Assembly (NCBI GenBank): GCA_050485405.1
Contig: JBJHBI010000001.1
Span: forward strand, 62,001-126,000
Direction of reading: 5' to 3'
Length of the DNA stretch: 64,000 nucleotides
DNA from: Saliniramus sp050485405
GTDB lineage: Bacteria; Pseudomonadota; Alphaproteobacteria; Rhizobiales; Beijerinckiaceae
The notes beneath the pieces are model-generated. The model had not been told where the DNA came from, did no database searches, and worked only from the letters and a program-made list of their open reading frames with translations. This document shows, one piece after another, positions 9,026 through 19,141 of this stretch (positions are counted from its first letter, which is position 1; every line of letters begins with the position of its first letter). Made by a program: the position numbers and the translations under genes.

Positions 9026-10186
9026 ATGGTCCAGCCACGTATGAACGCGATCCTCTCGGGCATGCCGACGACGATCTTCGAGGAGATGTCGCGGCTCGCC
9101 CGCGAGACGGGTGCCGTCAATCTCGGCCAGGGTTTTCCCGATGATCCGGGTCCGCTCGACGTGCGCGAGCGCGCCGCGCAGGCCGTGATCGAGGGCTGGA
9201 ACCAGTATCCGCCCATGCTCGGCCTGCCCGTCCTGCGTGAGGCGATCGCGAAGCATTACCGGCATTGGCAGGGCCTCGATCTCGATCCCGCCACCGAGGT
9301 GATGGTCACCTCCGGCGCCACCGAGGCGCTGGCCGGCGCGCTGCTCGCGCTGATCGAGCCCGGTGACGAGGTGGTTCTGTTCGAGCCGATGTACGATGCC
9401 TATCTGCCGCTGGTGCGCCGCGCCGGGGGGGTGCCGCGCTTCGTCACGCTGCAACCGCCGCATTTCGCCATAACGGAGGAGGCGCTCGCTGCCGTCTTCT
9501 CTGAGAAGACCAAGGTGGTGCTGTTCAACAACCCGCTCAATCCGACGGGTACGGTATTCCCGACCGAACAGCTCGATCTGCTCGCGCGCTTCTGCGGCGC
9601 TTTCGACGCGATCGCCCTGTGCGACGAGGTCTGGGAGCATATCGTCTTCGACGGCTTGCGCCACGAACCGCTGATCGCGCGCCCGGGCATGCGCGAGCGC
9701 ACCATCAAGATCGGCTCCGCCGGTAAGATCTTCAATCTGACCGGCTGGAAGGTCGGTTTCGTATGCGCCCAGCCGGAAATCCTCAAGGTGCTGGCCAAGG
9801 CCCACCAGTTCCTCACCTTCACGACGCCCCCCAATCTCCAGGAAGCGGTCGCCTACGGCCTGGCGAAGGAGGATGCCTTCTTCCAGGGGCTGCGCGGCGA
9901 CCTGCAACGCGCACGGGATCACTTCGCCGCCGGGCTGGAGCGGCTCGGCTACCGCGTGATTCCGGCACAGGGCACGTATTTCCTCAATATCGATATCGGC
10001 GAGGAAGACGACGTCGCCTTCTGTCGCCGGCTGGTGAGCGAGCACGGTGTCGCGGCGATCCCGGTCTCGGCCTTCTACGCCGAGGGCGCGGTGCGCAACG
10101 TGGTGCGCTTCTGCTTCGCCAAACGTGACGAGACCCTCGATGCCGCCCTCGCGCGGCTGGAAGGAACGCGCGTGGACGCCGCCTGA
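9026..10186 (+). CDS. Class I/II pyridoxal-phosphate aminotransferase
   Basis: A 386-residue fold-type I aminotransferase of the kynurenine/methionine aminotransferase (YbdL-like) group. Visible motifs are NLGQGFPDDPGP (about 32-43), the PLP-phosphate region TSGATEAL (95-102), NNPLNPTG (168-175), CDEVWEHI (199-206), and SAGKIFNLTGWKVG with the Schiff-base Lys at residue 234. It probably transaminates methionine, glutamine or aromatic amino acids with a 2-oxoacid, but the substrate cannot be fixed. The ATG at 9026 follows an AAGGA site. Confidence 0.88.
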   Translation: MVQPRMNAILSGMPTTIFEEMSRLARETGAVNLGQGFPDDPGPLDVRERAAQAVIEGWNQYPPMLGLPVLREAIAKHYRHWQGLDLDPATEVMVTSGATEALAGALLALIEPGDEVVLFEPMYDAYLPLVRRAGGVPRFVTLQPPHFAITEEALAAVFSEKTKVVLFNNPLNPTGTVFPTEQLDLLARFCGAFDAIALCDEVWEHIVFDGLRHEPLIARPGMRERTIKIGSAGKIFNLTGWKVGFVCAQPEILKVLAKAHQFLTFTTPPNLQEAVAYGLAKEDAFFQGLRGDLQRARDHFAAGLERLGYRVIPAQGTYFLNIDIGEEDDVAFCRRLVSEHGVAAIPVSAFYAEGAVRNVVRFCFAKRDETLDAALARLEGTRVDAA

Positions 10187-10252
10187 GCGCGAAAGCGGGC
10201 GCTGTTGGAACTTTGCCGCGCCCGCGCCCAAGACCGGTCCGAATGCCGTCGC

Positions 10253-10317
10253 GCTTTCGCCGCAAAGCGAAGCGAAAGCCAAGCTCTTGCGGATTCACGA
10301 CAAAGTGAATGCCGCAA
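10253..10317. repeat. Two consecutive inverted repeats upstream of pal
   Basis: GCTTTCGC (10253-10260) pairs with GCGAAAGC (10272-10279) around an 11-base loop. Directly after it, TTGCGGATTCAC (10287-10298) pairs with GTGAATGCCGCAA (10305-10317), one bulged base, 6-base loop. No T-tract follows either stem. They fill much of the 240-base gap between the aminotransferase and pal and could be transcript structures or protein-binding sites. Confidence 0.5.
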
Positions 10318-10426
10318 AGCTTGCGGGCAAGACTTCGTCAAGGTTGATGAAATCTTCGCTTAACGTCTTCACGCTACAACAGCCGCGACGCGCATTTCGG
10401 ACATGCGTCAAGGAGTCGGTTTCGTC

Positions 10427-10936
10427 ATGTTTGCTTCCATCAGCCTCACCCGCGGCCTGCGTATCGCCGCGCTCTTCGCCCTCGGTCTGACACTCGCCGC
10501 CTGTGCGCGCGGTGCGGAGGATATTGCCGGTGCCGGTGGATTCGGTGCGGGCGGGGCGGGCACGCCCGGCTCGACGCAGGACTTCACCGTCAATATCGGC
10601 GACCGCGTCTTCTTCGACACGGATTCGACCGATCTCAATTCCAGCGCCATCGCCACGCTCAACCAGCAGGCCGAATGGCTGCAGCGCTATCCGCGCTACA
10701 CCTTCCTGATCGAAGGTCACGCCGATGAGCGCGGCACCCGCGAATACAACTTCTCCCTCGCCGCGCGGCGCGCGCAGGCGGTGCGCGACTATCTCGCCTC
10801 GCGCGGGATCTCGAGCAACCGCATGCGGGTCGTCTCATACGGCAAGGAGCGCCCCGTCGTCGCCTGCCCCGAGCCGGGTTGCTGGGCTCAGAACCGGCGC
10901 GCCGTCACTGTTCTCGACGGTTCCGCCGGTTCGTGA
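10427..10936 (+). CDS. pal: Peptidoglycan-associated lipoprotein Pal
   Basis: Outer-membrane lipoprotein of the Tol-Pal system that anchors the outer membrane to peptidoglycan and works in division-site constriction. From ATG 10427 (169 residues) there is a lipoprotein signal peptide ending in the lipobox LAAC with the lipidated Cys at residue 26, a short Gly-rich linker, and an OmpA-like domain with FDTDSTDL, EGHADERGTREYN and the NRRA end that bind diaminopimelate. An earlier in-frame ATG at 10403 would add eight residues; an AAGGAG site 11 bases before 10427 favours the shorter form. Unlike most relatives it is not next to tolB or cpoB; cpoB is at 36 kb. A strong terminator follows. Confidence 0.95.
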   Translation: MFASISLTRGLRIAALFALGLTLAACARGAEDIAGAGGFGAGGAGTPGSTQDFTVNIGDRVFFDTDSTDLNSSAIATLNQQAEWLQRYPRYTFLIEGHADERGTREYNFSLAARRAQAVRDYLASRGISSNRMRVVSYGKERPVVACPEPGCWAQNRRAVTVLDGSAGS

Positions 10937-10966
10937 CCGGTTCGAGCCTTCGCTGAATACATAAAG

Positions 10967-10998
10967 CCCGCGCACGACCGGTTTCGTGCGCGGGTTTT
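10967..10998 (+). terminator. Rho-independent terminator of pal
   Basis: An 11-bp perfect stem, CCCGCGCACGA (10967-10977) with TCGTGCGCGGG (10984-10994), a 6-base loop and TTTT, 30 bases after the pal stop codon. Confidence 0.9.
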
Positions 10999-11043
10999 GC
11001 ATGTTTCCGGCGTGTGGACAGCGCCCGGGCGAACCATGCGCCG

Positions 11044-11649
11044 CTACAATGCCGTGCGCGAGCGCAAAGCCGCACCGAGCGTGCCTTCGTCGAGATAATC
11101 GAGTTCGCCGCCGACGGGCACGCCATGGGCGAGCCGCGTGATCTTCACCGGCAGGTGGCGCAGCGAATCGGTGAGATAATGCGCCGTGGTCTGGCCGTCG
11201 ACCGTGGCGTTGAGCGCGATGATGATCTCCTCCACCCCGGGCTCCGCCGCCCGCGCGACGAGGCCCGCGATGTTGAGTTCGTCAGGGCCGATCCCGTCGA
11301 GGGGCGAGAGCACCCCGCCCAGCACGTGATAGCGGGCATTCAGGACGCCTGCGCGCTCGAGCGCCCAGAGATCGGCGACATCCTCCACCACCACGATGAT
11401 GCGCGCATCGCGATCCCCGTCCGCACAGATGGCGCAGGGATCGCTCGTATCGATATTGCCGCAGACCGAGCAGGTGACGATGCGCTCCGCCGCGACGCGC
11501 GTCGTTTCCGCGAGCGGGGTCAGGAGCTGCTCACGCTTCTTGACGAGATGCAGGGCCGCGCGGCGGGCCGAACGCGGGCCGAGCCCGGGAAGGCGCGCGA
11601 GCAGCTGGATCAGGCGCTCGATCTCGGGCCCGGCTGAAGCTTTCGGCAT
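11044..11649 (-). CDS. recR: Recombination mediator protein RecR
   Basis: RecR acts with RecF/RecO to load RecA at single-stranded gaps. The 201-residue protein has the standard architecture: N-terminal helix-hairpin-helix (LARLPGLGPRSARRAALHL), a zinc finger reading CSVCGN and CAIC, and a Toprim domain with VVVEDVADLWALE and a C-terminal TRLAHGVPVGGELDYLDEGTL Walker-B-like segment. It follows ybaB on the same strand with a 15-base gap, the conserved ybaB-recR order. dnaX, which often heads this operon, is not upstream; gyrB faces away there. Confidence 0.97.
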   Translation of the reverse strand: MPKASAGPEIERLIQLLARLPGLGPRSARRAALHLVKKREQLLTPLAETTRVAAERIVTCSVCGNIDTSDPCAICADGDRDARIIVVVEDVADLWALERAGVLNARYHVLGGVLSPLDGIGPDELNIAGLVARAAEPGVEEIIIALNATVDGQTTAHYLTDSLRHLPVKITRLAHGVPVGGELDYLDEGTLGAALRSRTAL

Positions 11650-11664
11650 GATGCGCGCCGCGTC

Positions 11665-11985
11665 TCAGAACAGTTTCATGCCCGGAGGCAGCGGCAGGCC
11701 CTGGGTGATCTCGGCCATGCGCTCCTGCACCTGGCGCTCGCCCTTGGCGCGGGCATCGTTGACGGCGGCGACCACGAGATCCTCGACGATTTCCTTCTCG
11801 TCCGCATTCATGAGGCTCGGATCGATGGTGACGCCGCGCATCATGCCCTTGGCGCTCATCGTCACCTTGACGACGCCGCCGCCGGCCTGACCCTCGACCT
11901 CGATCTCGTCCATCTCCGCCTGCATGGCCTGCATGCGCTCCTGCATGGCCTGCGCCTGCTTCATCAAACCCATCAGATCCTTCAT
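11665..11985 (-). CDS. ybaB: YbaB/EbfC-family nucleoid-associated protein
   Basis: A small DNA-binding dimer found next to recR in most bacteria. The 106-residue product starts MKDLMGLMKQAQAM with a long N-terminal helix, then the conserved EVEGQAGGGVVKVTMSAKG beta-hairpin region and a C-terminal helix ending LPLPPGMKLF, the usual end. I chose the ATG at 11985 because it is preceded by GGAG at proper spacing and matches the family N-terminus; the longer frame adds 14 unrelated residues. Confidence 0.93.
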   Translation of the reverse strand: MKDLMGLMKQAQAMQERMQAMQAEMDEIEVEGQAGGGVVKVTMSAKGMMRGVTIDPSLMNADEKEIVEDLVVAAVNDARAKGERQVQERMAEITQGLPLPPGMKLF

Positions 11986-12277
11986 CGCAATTCTCCGCCT
12001 GAGGCCGTGTTCGATCCGTCGAGGCAAGCTATACGCGCTCGCGCCGGGTCGGTCGAGGGGGGCGCGGCGACGCGGCGGGACTGCCGTGAGGCCTGCCAGG
12101 ACCCGAAACTTGCGAAGCCTGAACGAGAAAGCTGTTGAACCTGCGGCTTGACCATGGTTCGTCAGGCTTTAAGACCGTGAAAATGTCGCGATCCGTGATT
12201 ACATAGAGGAACGAGCGAATCAGACGGAGCGCCCGCAGGGCAGCGCAGTTGCGCGGATGCTTCCCAGGGAAAGATTG

Positions 12278-14704
<2,427 letters not shown>

Positions 14705-14749
14705 CGCGGAGACGCCGTCCGTGCGATGCGCGGGCGGCTGCCAGCCAGA

Positions 14750-15031
14750 TCAGGCCGTGCTCCGGTCGCCCGAGCGCAGAATGTCCATGATCGCACCCCG
14801 ATTCGGGCAGAAGGCCGGCGGAGGTGCGCCGTGGCGTACATCACCGCGATCCGCATCGAGCCAGGCGGCACAATCGCGCCGCGCGCCGCAATCGGCGCAG
14901 GCGACGGGCAGAGCCGGCGCGTCGTCGTGATCGGCCCCGAGCAGGTCCGCCCGCTCATAGCCGAGGCTGCGCAGCATATCGTCGAGATAATCGCGATGCG
15001 CCGCGACGCGCCGTGTCAGTCGATCTTCCAT
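14750..15031 (-). CDS. DUF6455-like small protein
   Basis: A 93-residue protein of unknown function. The N-terminal half is helical (DYLDDMLRSLGYERADLLG) and the C-terminal half carries CADCGARRDC, a W, and PAFCPNRGAI, the Cys pattern of the alphaproteobacterial DUF6455 family; the four Cys could bind metal, but this is inference. The ATG at 15031 is preceded by GGGGA, better than the ATG five codons upstream. It sits alone between convergent gyrB and transaldolase. Confidence 0.65.
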   Translation of the reverse strand: MEDRLTRRVAAHRDYLDDMLRSLGYERADLLGADHDDAPALPVACADCGARRDCAAWLDADRGDVRHGAPPPAFCPNRGAIMDILRSGDRSTA

Positions 15032-15163
15032 TGTCTTTCCCCGCATACCGCAATTTCAGGATCCGCCCGCGGGGGCCGGGCATGAAGAGGACATTGACCA
15101 TGGGCGATCGCCCTGCGCATTGATCCTGCGCAAGGCCGTGTCGCGGGTAGAGACCCGTGATGC

Positions 15164-16123
15164 TCAGGCGGCGAGGCGTTCGCTCACCAGGGCGCGCAGG
15201 GCGTCGAGATCCTTGACGAAGGCGCGGATGCCCTCGGCGAGTTTCTCCGTCGCCATCGCATCGGCATTCAGCTGGAAACGGAAGCGCGCCTCGTCGAGAT
15301 CGAGCCTCGCCGGTGCCTCGCCGATCGCATCCGGCGAAAGGCGGCGGGGCAGATCGCCGTCATCGCCGGCGAGTTCGTCGAGCAGGGCGGGGGAGATGGT
15401 GAGGCGGTCGCAGCCCGCCAGCGCCTCGATCTCGCCCGCATTGCGGAAGGACGCGCCCATCACCACCGTGTCGATGCCGTGGGCTTTGTAATAAGCATAG
15501 ATGTTGCGCACCGAGACGACGCCGGGATCGGTATCCGGCGTATAGGGGCCGCCGCCCTTCGCCTTGTGCCAGTCGAGGATGCGACCGACGAAGGGCGAGA
15601 TCAGGAATACACCCGCATCGGCGCAGGCCACAGCCTGCTCGAGCGAGAACAGCAGCGTGAGGTTACAGTCGATCCCCTCCTTCTGGAGGATTTCGGCGGC
15701 GCGGATACCCTCCCAGGTCGAGGCGATCTTGATCAGGATGCGCTCGCGCCCGATGCCGCGTTCCTCATAGGCCGCGATCACGGCGCGGGCTTTCGCGAGG
15801 GTCGCCTGCGTGTCGAAGGAGAGATCGGCATCCACTTCGGTCGAGACCCGGCCCGGCACGATGCCGGCGAGCTCTGAACCGAAGGACACGGCGAGCCGGT
15901 CGCAGACGGCCTGCGCGCGCGCTTCGTCCGAGCCCCCGAGGCTGCGGCCCCAGCTGATCGCCTCGTCGACGAGATCCGCCGAAGCGGGATCGCCGGCGGC
16001 CTTGAGGAGAAGCGTCGGATTGGTGGTGCAATCCTGCGGGTTCAGGCGACGCACCGCCGCGATGTCACCGGTATCGGCGACGACGACGGTCATCTCGCGC
16101 AGGCGATCGAGCTTGGATGTCAT
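15164..16123 (-). CDS. tal: Transaldolase (TalB type)
   Basis: It transfers a dihydroxyacetone unit between sugar phosphates in the non-oxidative pentose phosphate pathway by a Schiff-base lysine. The 319-residue protein has the classical TalB length and motifs: CTTNPTLLLKA near residue 32, RVSTEVDADLSFD, ILIKIASTWEGI with the catalytic Lys, and CNLTLLFSLEQAVAC, then SPFVGRILDW. It ends with the usual helix LRALVSERLAA. Complements tkt at 4.6 kb functionally but is separately transcribed. It is 24 bases beyond the RidA gene on the same strand in the same direction, so probably cotranscribed with it. Confidence 0.96.
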   Translation of the reverse strand: MTSKLDRLREMTVVVADTGDIAAVRRLNPQDCTTNPTLLLKAAGDPASADLVDEAISWGRSLGGSDEARAQAVCDRLAVSFGSELAGIVPGRVSTEVDADLSFDTQATLAKARAVIAAYEERGIGRERILIKIASTWEGIRAAEILQKEGIDCNLTLLFSLEQAVACADAGVFLISPFVGRILDWHKAKGGGPYTPDTDPGVVSVRNIYAYYKAHGIDTVVMGASFRNAGEIEALAGCDRLTISPALLDELAGDDGDLPRRLSPDAIGEAPARLDLDEARFRFQLNADAMATEKLAEGIRAFVKDLDALRALVSERLAA

Positions 16124-16147
16124 GGCTGTCTCTCCGGATGGCGGCGC

Positions 16148-16633
16148 TCAGCGCACCTCGAACATGCCCTCGACCTCGACGGCGGCATCGAGCGGCAATT
16201 GCGCGACCCCGACGGTCGAGCGGGCGTGGCGACCGATATCGCCGAATACCTCGACCATCAGATCCGAGGCGCCGTTCATGATCTGGGGTACGGGGCCGAA
16301 ATCGGGCACGCAGTTGATGAACCCGCCGAGCCGCACGACCCGCGTCACCGCGTCGAGGTCGCCGATCGCGGCGCGCAGCTGCGCGAGCAGGTTGATGGCG
16401 CAGGCCCGTGCCGCTTCGCGCCCGGCGGCCTCGTCCACGGCATCACCGAGCTTGCCGAGATGAGCGGGCGCGATCTTGCCGTCGGCACCGAGGCAGATCT
16501 GGCCGGAAATCACCACGAGATTGCCCGTGCGCACGAAGGGAACGTAATTCGCCACCGGTGCGGCGGGGTTGGGCAGGCTGATGCCGATCTCCGCGAGGCG
16601 CGCTTCTATACGACCCTGTGTGGCGTTGCTCAT
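16148..16633 (-). CDS. RidA (YjgF/YER057c/UK114) family protein
   Basis: RidA proteins hydrolyse reactive enamine/imine intermediates made by PLP enzymes; many paralogues have unknown targets. This 161-residue member is of the longer YjgH-like subgroup, with NYVPFVRTGNLVVISGQI in the N-terminal half and RLGGFINC plus RSTVGVAQLPLDAAVEVEG at the C-terminus; the Arg of RSTVGV corresponds to the catalytic Arg. The ATG at 16633 has GGGAG upstream; a longer frame adds an unrelated Arg-rich leader. Precedes transaldolase by 24 bases. Confidence 0.85.
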   Translation of the reverse strand: MSNATQGRIEARLAEIGISLPNPAAPVANYVPFVRTGNLVVISGQICLGADGKIAPAHLGKLGDAVDEAAGREAARACAINLLAQLRAAIGDLDAVTRVVRLGGFINCVPDFGPVPQIMNGASDLMVEVFGDIGRHARSTVGVAQLPLDAAVEVEGMFEVR

Positions 16634-16849
16634 GATGTGCTCCCGTTCGTCTGGATGTCGGATGCGGGACGGCGTCCCTTCTCGCATGCGCTTGTGGCGG
16701 ATCATGGGCGGCAGGGCAAGGGGTATACGGCAAGGGCAGGGAAGCGAATGGCAAGGCAAGCGAAAGGCTGACGCCTGCGGCGTGATGGTGTTTGCGCCGC
16801 ACCCGGTCGGCGCTTACAGTCGGCGCGTCGAATCGAAGGTAGTTTGCGC

Positions 16850-17737
16850 ATGCCCATTTCCCGTCCGTCATCCCGCCCCCGGAGCGAATCTGTCGCCGCG
16901 ACCAGGATCAGCGCGGCTTCCAGCGCGGTTTTCGGCGCGGTTTTCGGCATGACGCTCGGGGTGGCGATCTGCGCGATTTCTCCGGGCGCCATGGCCGGCG
17001 AGAGCGATGCGATCACGCTCGCTTCGCATCGCGCCGTCTATGATCTCAGCCTCCTGCGCGGCGGCGGCGACGTGATCGATGCCGAGGGGCGCATCGTCTA
17101 TGAATTCGTCGGCACTGCCTGCGAGGGCTTCACCACGACGGTGCGCCAGCTCACGACGCTGGTCGGCGATGTCGGGACGATGACGCTCGATACCAATGTG
17201 ACGACGTTCGAGGAAGGCGATGGCGGCGCATTCAGCTTCCGCACGCGCACCCTGCTCGACGGCGCGCCGATGATGCGCACGCAGGGCGAGGCCGAAATCG
17301 CCGACGGCAGCCTCCGGATCGATCTCGAAGAGCCGCGCAATGCGGAAATCGTGCGCGCGGAAGAGCCGGCATTCCCGGCCCGGCACATCATCGCGATCCT
17401 CGAAGCCGCGCAACGCCGGGAGCCGATCCTCGCCATGGCCGTGTTCGACGGCGGCGACGAGGGTGACGAGATCCACGACACGCTCGCCGTGATCGGCGCC
17501 CCGCGTGGCCCCGATGCCGACGCGGCCTTCCCCGAACTCACGCAGACGGAACGCTGGCGGGTGACGCTCAGCTATTTCGATCGCGGCGAGGCGGGCGACG
17601 ACACGCCGAGCTACGTGGCCGGTTTCGACCTCCACGAGAACGGCGTCACCACCGATCTCACCCTCGATTTCGGCGATTTCGCGCTCACGGGTACGATGAC
17701 GGCAATCGAATTCTTCGATACCGAACCCTGCCCCTGA
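16850..17737 (+). CDS. eipB: EipB-family cell envelope integrity protein (DUF1849)
   Basis: EipB is a periplasmic beta-spiral protein required for envelope integrity in Brucella and conserved in Rhizobiales. The 295-residue product begins with an Arg-rich n-region, a hydrophobic segment (AVFGAVFGMTLGVAICAI) and a probable cleavage after AMA. The mature part opens with ASHRAVYDLSLLRGG, the family hallmark, followed by ACEGFTTTVRQLT and a C-terminal TGTMTAIEFFDTEPCP; two cysteines match the family's disulfide. I use ATG 16850 with GAAGG upstream; an in-frame TTG at 16844 is less likely. Faces away from the RidA gene. Confidence 0.85.
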   Translation: MPISRPSSRPRSESVAATRISAASSAVFGAVFGMTLGVAICAISPGAMAGESDAITLASHRAVYDLSLLRGGGDVIDAEGRIVYEFVGTACEGFTTTVRQLTTLVGDVGTMTLDTNVTTFEEGDGGAFSFRTRTLLDGAPMMRTQGEAEIADGSLRIDLEEPRNAEIVRAEEPAFPARHIIAILEAAQRREPILAMAVFDGGDEGDEIHDTLAVIGAPRGPDADAAFPELTQTERWRVTLSYFDRGEAGDDTPSYVAGFDLHENGVTTDLTLDFGDFALTGTMTAIEFFDTEPCP

Positions 17738-17880
17738 CAGGCCGGAAAGCCTTTTCCAGAAAGGGCTCGCGCCGTGCGCCGGGGAACTTCGCGGTGGCGA
17801 AGATACCGGACGCCTCGAATTGTGGGGGGCGGCTTAAGCTTCGCGCAAGCTTCGACGGGCAATCTCTTCCTCATGACGGG

Positions 17881-17909
17881 TTGGGCCGCAGCAAAATCAA
17901 ACGGCCCAA
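17881..17909 (+). promoter_or_regulatory. Stem-loop in the flagellin leader
   Basis: TTGGGCCG (17881-17888) and CGGCCCAA (17902-17909) form a perfect 8-bp stem with the unpaired A-rich loop CAGCAAAATCAAA. It lies 80 bases before the flagellin ATG, in the 251-base gap after eipB. A possible protein target (FlbT or CsrA class) is inference. A further palindrome, AAGCTT-CGCGC-AAGCTT, is at 17836-17852. Confidence 0.45.
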
Positions 17910-17951
17910 AGGCATGAAGCCGCTCCCGCCATACCGGTGAAAACCCGGCAT

Positions 17952-17982
17952 GTCCCTTCGTACTTCTCAATCGAAAAGGGAC
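17952..17982 (+). promoter_or_regulatory. Inverted repeat covering the flagellin ribosome binding site
   Basis: GTCCCTT (17952-17958) is perfectly complementary to AAGGGAC (17976-17982), which contains the Shine-Dalgarno AAGGGA of the flagellin gene. Pairing would hide the site from the ribosome. Flagellin translation is regulated through the 5' leader in related bacteria, so this is a plausible control element. Confidence 0.5.
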
Positions 17983-17988
17983 TTTACC

Positions 17989-18936
17989 ATGTCGAGCCTC
18001 ATGACCAACTCCGCTGCAATGACCGCTCTGCAGACGCTGTCGGCCACCAACAAGCAGATGGACATCACGCAGAACCGGATCTCCACCGGTTACCGTGTTT
18101 CCGACGCCGCCGACAACGCCGCCTACTGGTCGATTGCAACCACCATGCGCTCAGACAACAAGGCGCTCGGCGCCGTGCAGGACGCTCTCGGCCTCGGTGC
18201 CGCGACCGTCGACGTCATGTACACGGCCCTCAACTCCACCGTGGAGGTCGTCTCCGAGATCAAGGCCAAGGTCACCGCCGCTGCTCAGCCCGGCGTCGAT
18301 CGCGGCAAGATCCAGAGCGAAATCACCGAGTTGCAGAACCAGCTTCGCAACATTGCGGCTTCCGCGGTGTTCAACGGCGAAAACTGGCTGCAGTTCGACT
18401 CCACGAATGCCGGCGCCTCTGCCGATCGTGAGATCGTCAGCTCCTTCACCCGCACCGCCAGTGGCGCGGTGAGCCTCGAGACCACGACGGTCGAAATCGG
18501 CAACACGCTGCTGGTCGATCTGGACGCTGGCACGGCTGCCGGTATCCTCGACCAGGACCGCTCAGCTGCATTCACCTTCGTCGGTGGTTCGGTGGACGGT
18601 GTCAGCCTGCTTGATCTCGACATCAACGCGGGTGCCGCCGACGGTGACTTCGCGGCGGATATGGAGCGTGCCGTCGGCCTCGTGGATGCGGTCCTGTCCG
18701 ACATCACCGATGCCGCTACCAACCTCGGCGCCATCAAGAACCGTATCGGCCTCCAGCAGGACTTTGTCGCCGCGCTGAAGGACTCGATCGATCGCGGTGT
18801 GGGCCAGCTGGTGGATGCGGACATGAACGCCGAGTCGACCCGTCTGCAGGCCCTCCAGGTCCAGCAGCAGCTCGGTATCCAGGCGCTCTCGATCGCCAAC
18901 GGCAACAGCCAGAACATCCTCTCGCTGTTCCGCTGA
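17989..18936 (+). CDS. fliC: Flagellin
   Basis: The structural subunit of the flagellar filament, secreted by the flagellar type III system. From ATG 17989 (315 residues) the N-terminal D0/D1 region (NSAAMTALQTLSATN, RISTGYRVSDAADNAAYW) and the C-terminal D1/D0 region (TNLGAIKNRI, QALQVQQQLGIQALSIAN, ending ILSLFR) are both intact; only a short variable centre (about residues 150-215) separates them, so it is a small flagellin. The Shine-Dalgarno AAGGGA before 17989 fixes the start; an upstream ATG at 17950 lacks one. It stands alone, 34 kb from flhA, with a strong terminator behind it. flaF and flbT are not adjacent. Confidence 0.95.
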   Translation: MSSLMTNSAAMTALQTLSATNKQMDITQNRISTGYRVSDAADNAAYWSIATTMRSDNKALGAVQDALGLGAATVDVMYTALNSTVEVVSEIKAKVTAAAQPGVDRGKIQSEITELQNQLRNIAASAVFNGENWLQFDSTNAGASADREIVSSFTRTASGAVSLETTTVEIGNTLLVDLDAGTAAGILDQDRSAAFTFVGGSVDGVSLLDLDINAGAADGDFAADMERAVGLVDAVLSDITDAATNLGAIKNRIGLQQDFVAALKDSIDRGVGQLVDADMNAESTRLQALQVQQQLGIQALSIANGNSQNILSLFR

Positions 18937-18987
18937 TCGAAACGTCTCACGGAGTTCGATACCCACGACTTCGAGACCTTCGACTTG

Positions 18988-19022
18988 GGGGCCGCGTCAC
19001 ACCGACGCGGCCCCTCTTTCTT
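18988..19022 (+). terminator. Rho-independent terminator of flagellin
   Basis: Perfect 11-bp stem GGGGCCGCGTC (18988-18998) with GACGCGGCCCC (19004-19014), 5-base loop, then TCTTTCTT, about 50 bases after the flagellin stop. Confidence 0.9.
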
Positions 19023-19141
19023 GCGCGCGACCAATTGCGCATCGTCCACATCTTCCATGTGCGCGCGGTGATCACCGGCCTCGACTCGGGCGACGGGCTT
19101 TGTCACAAACGGAACTCGGTCAGCGAGCGGGGAGAGCGGAA

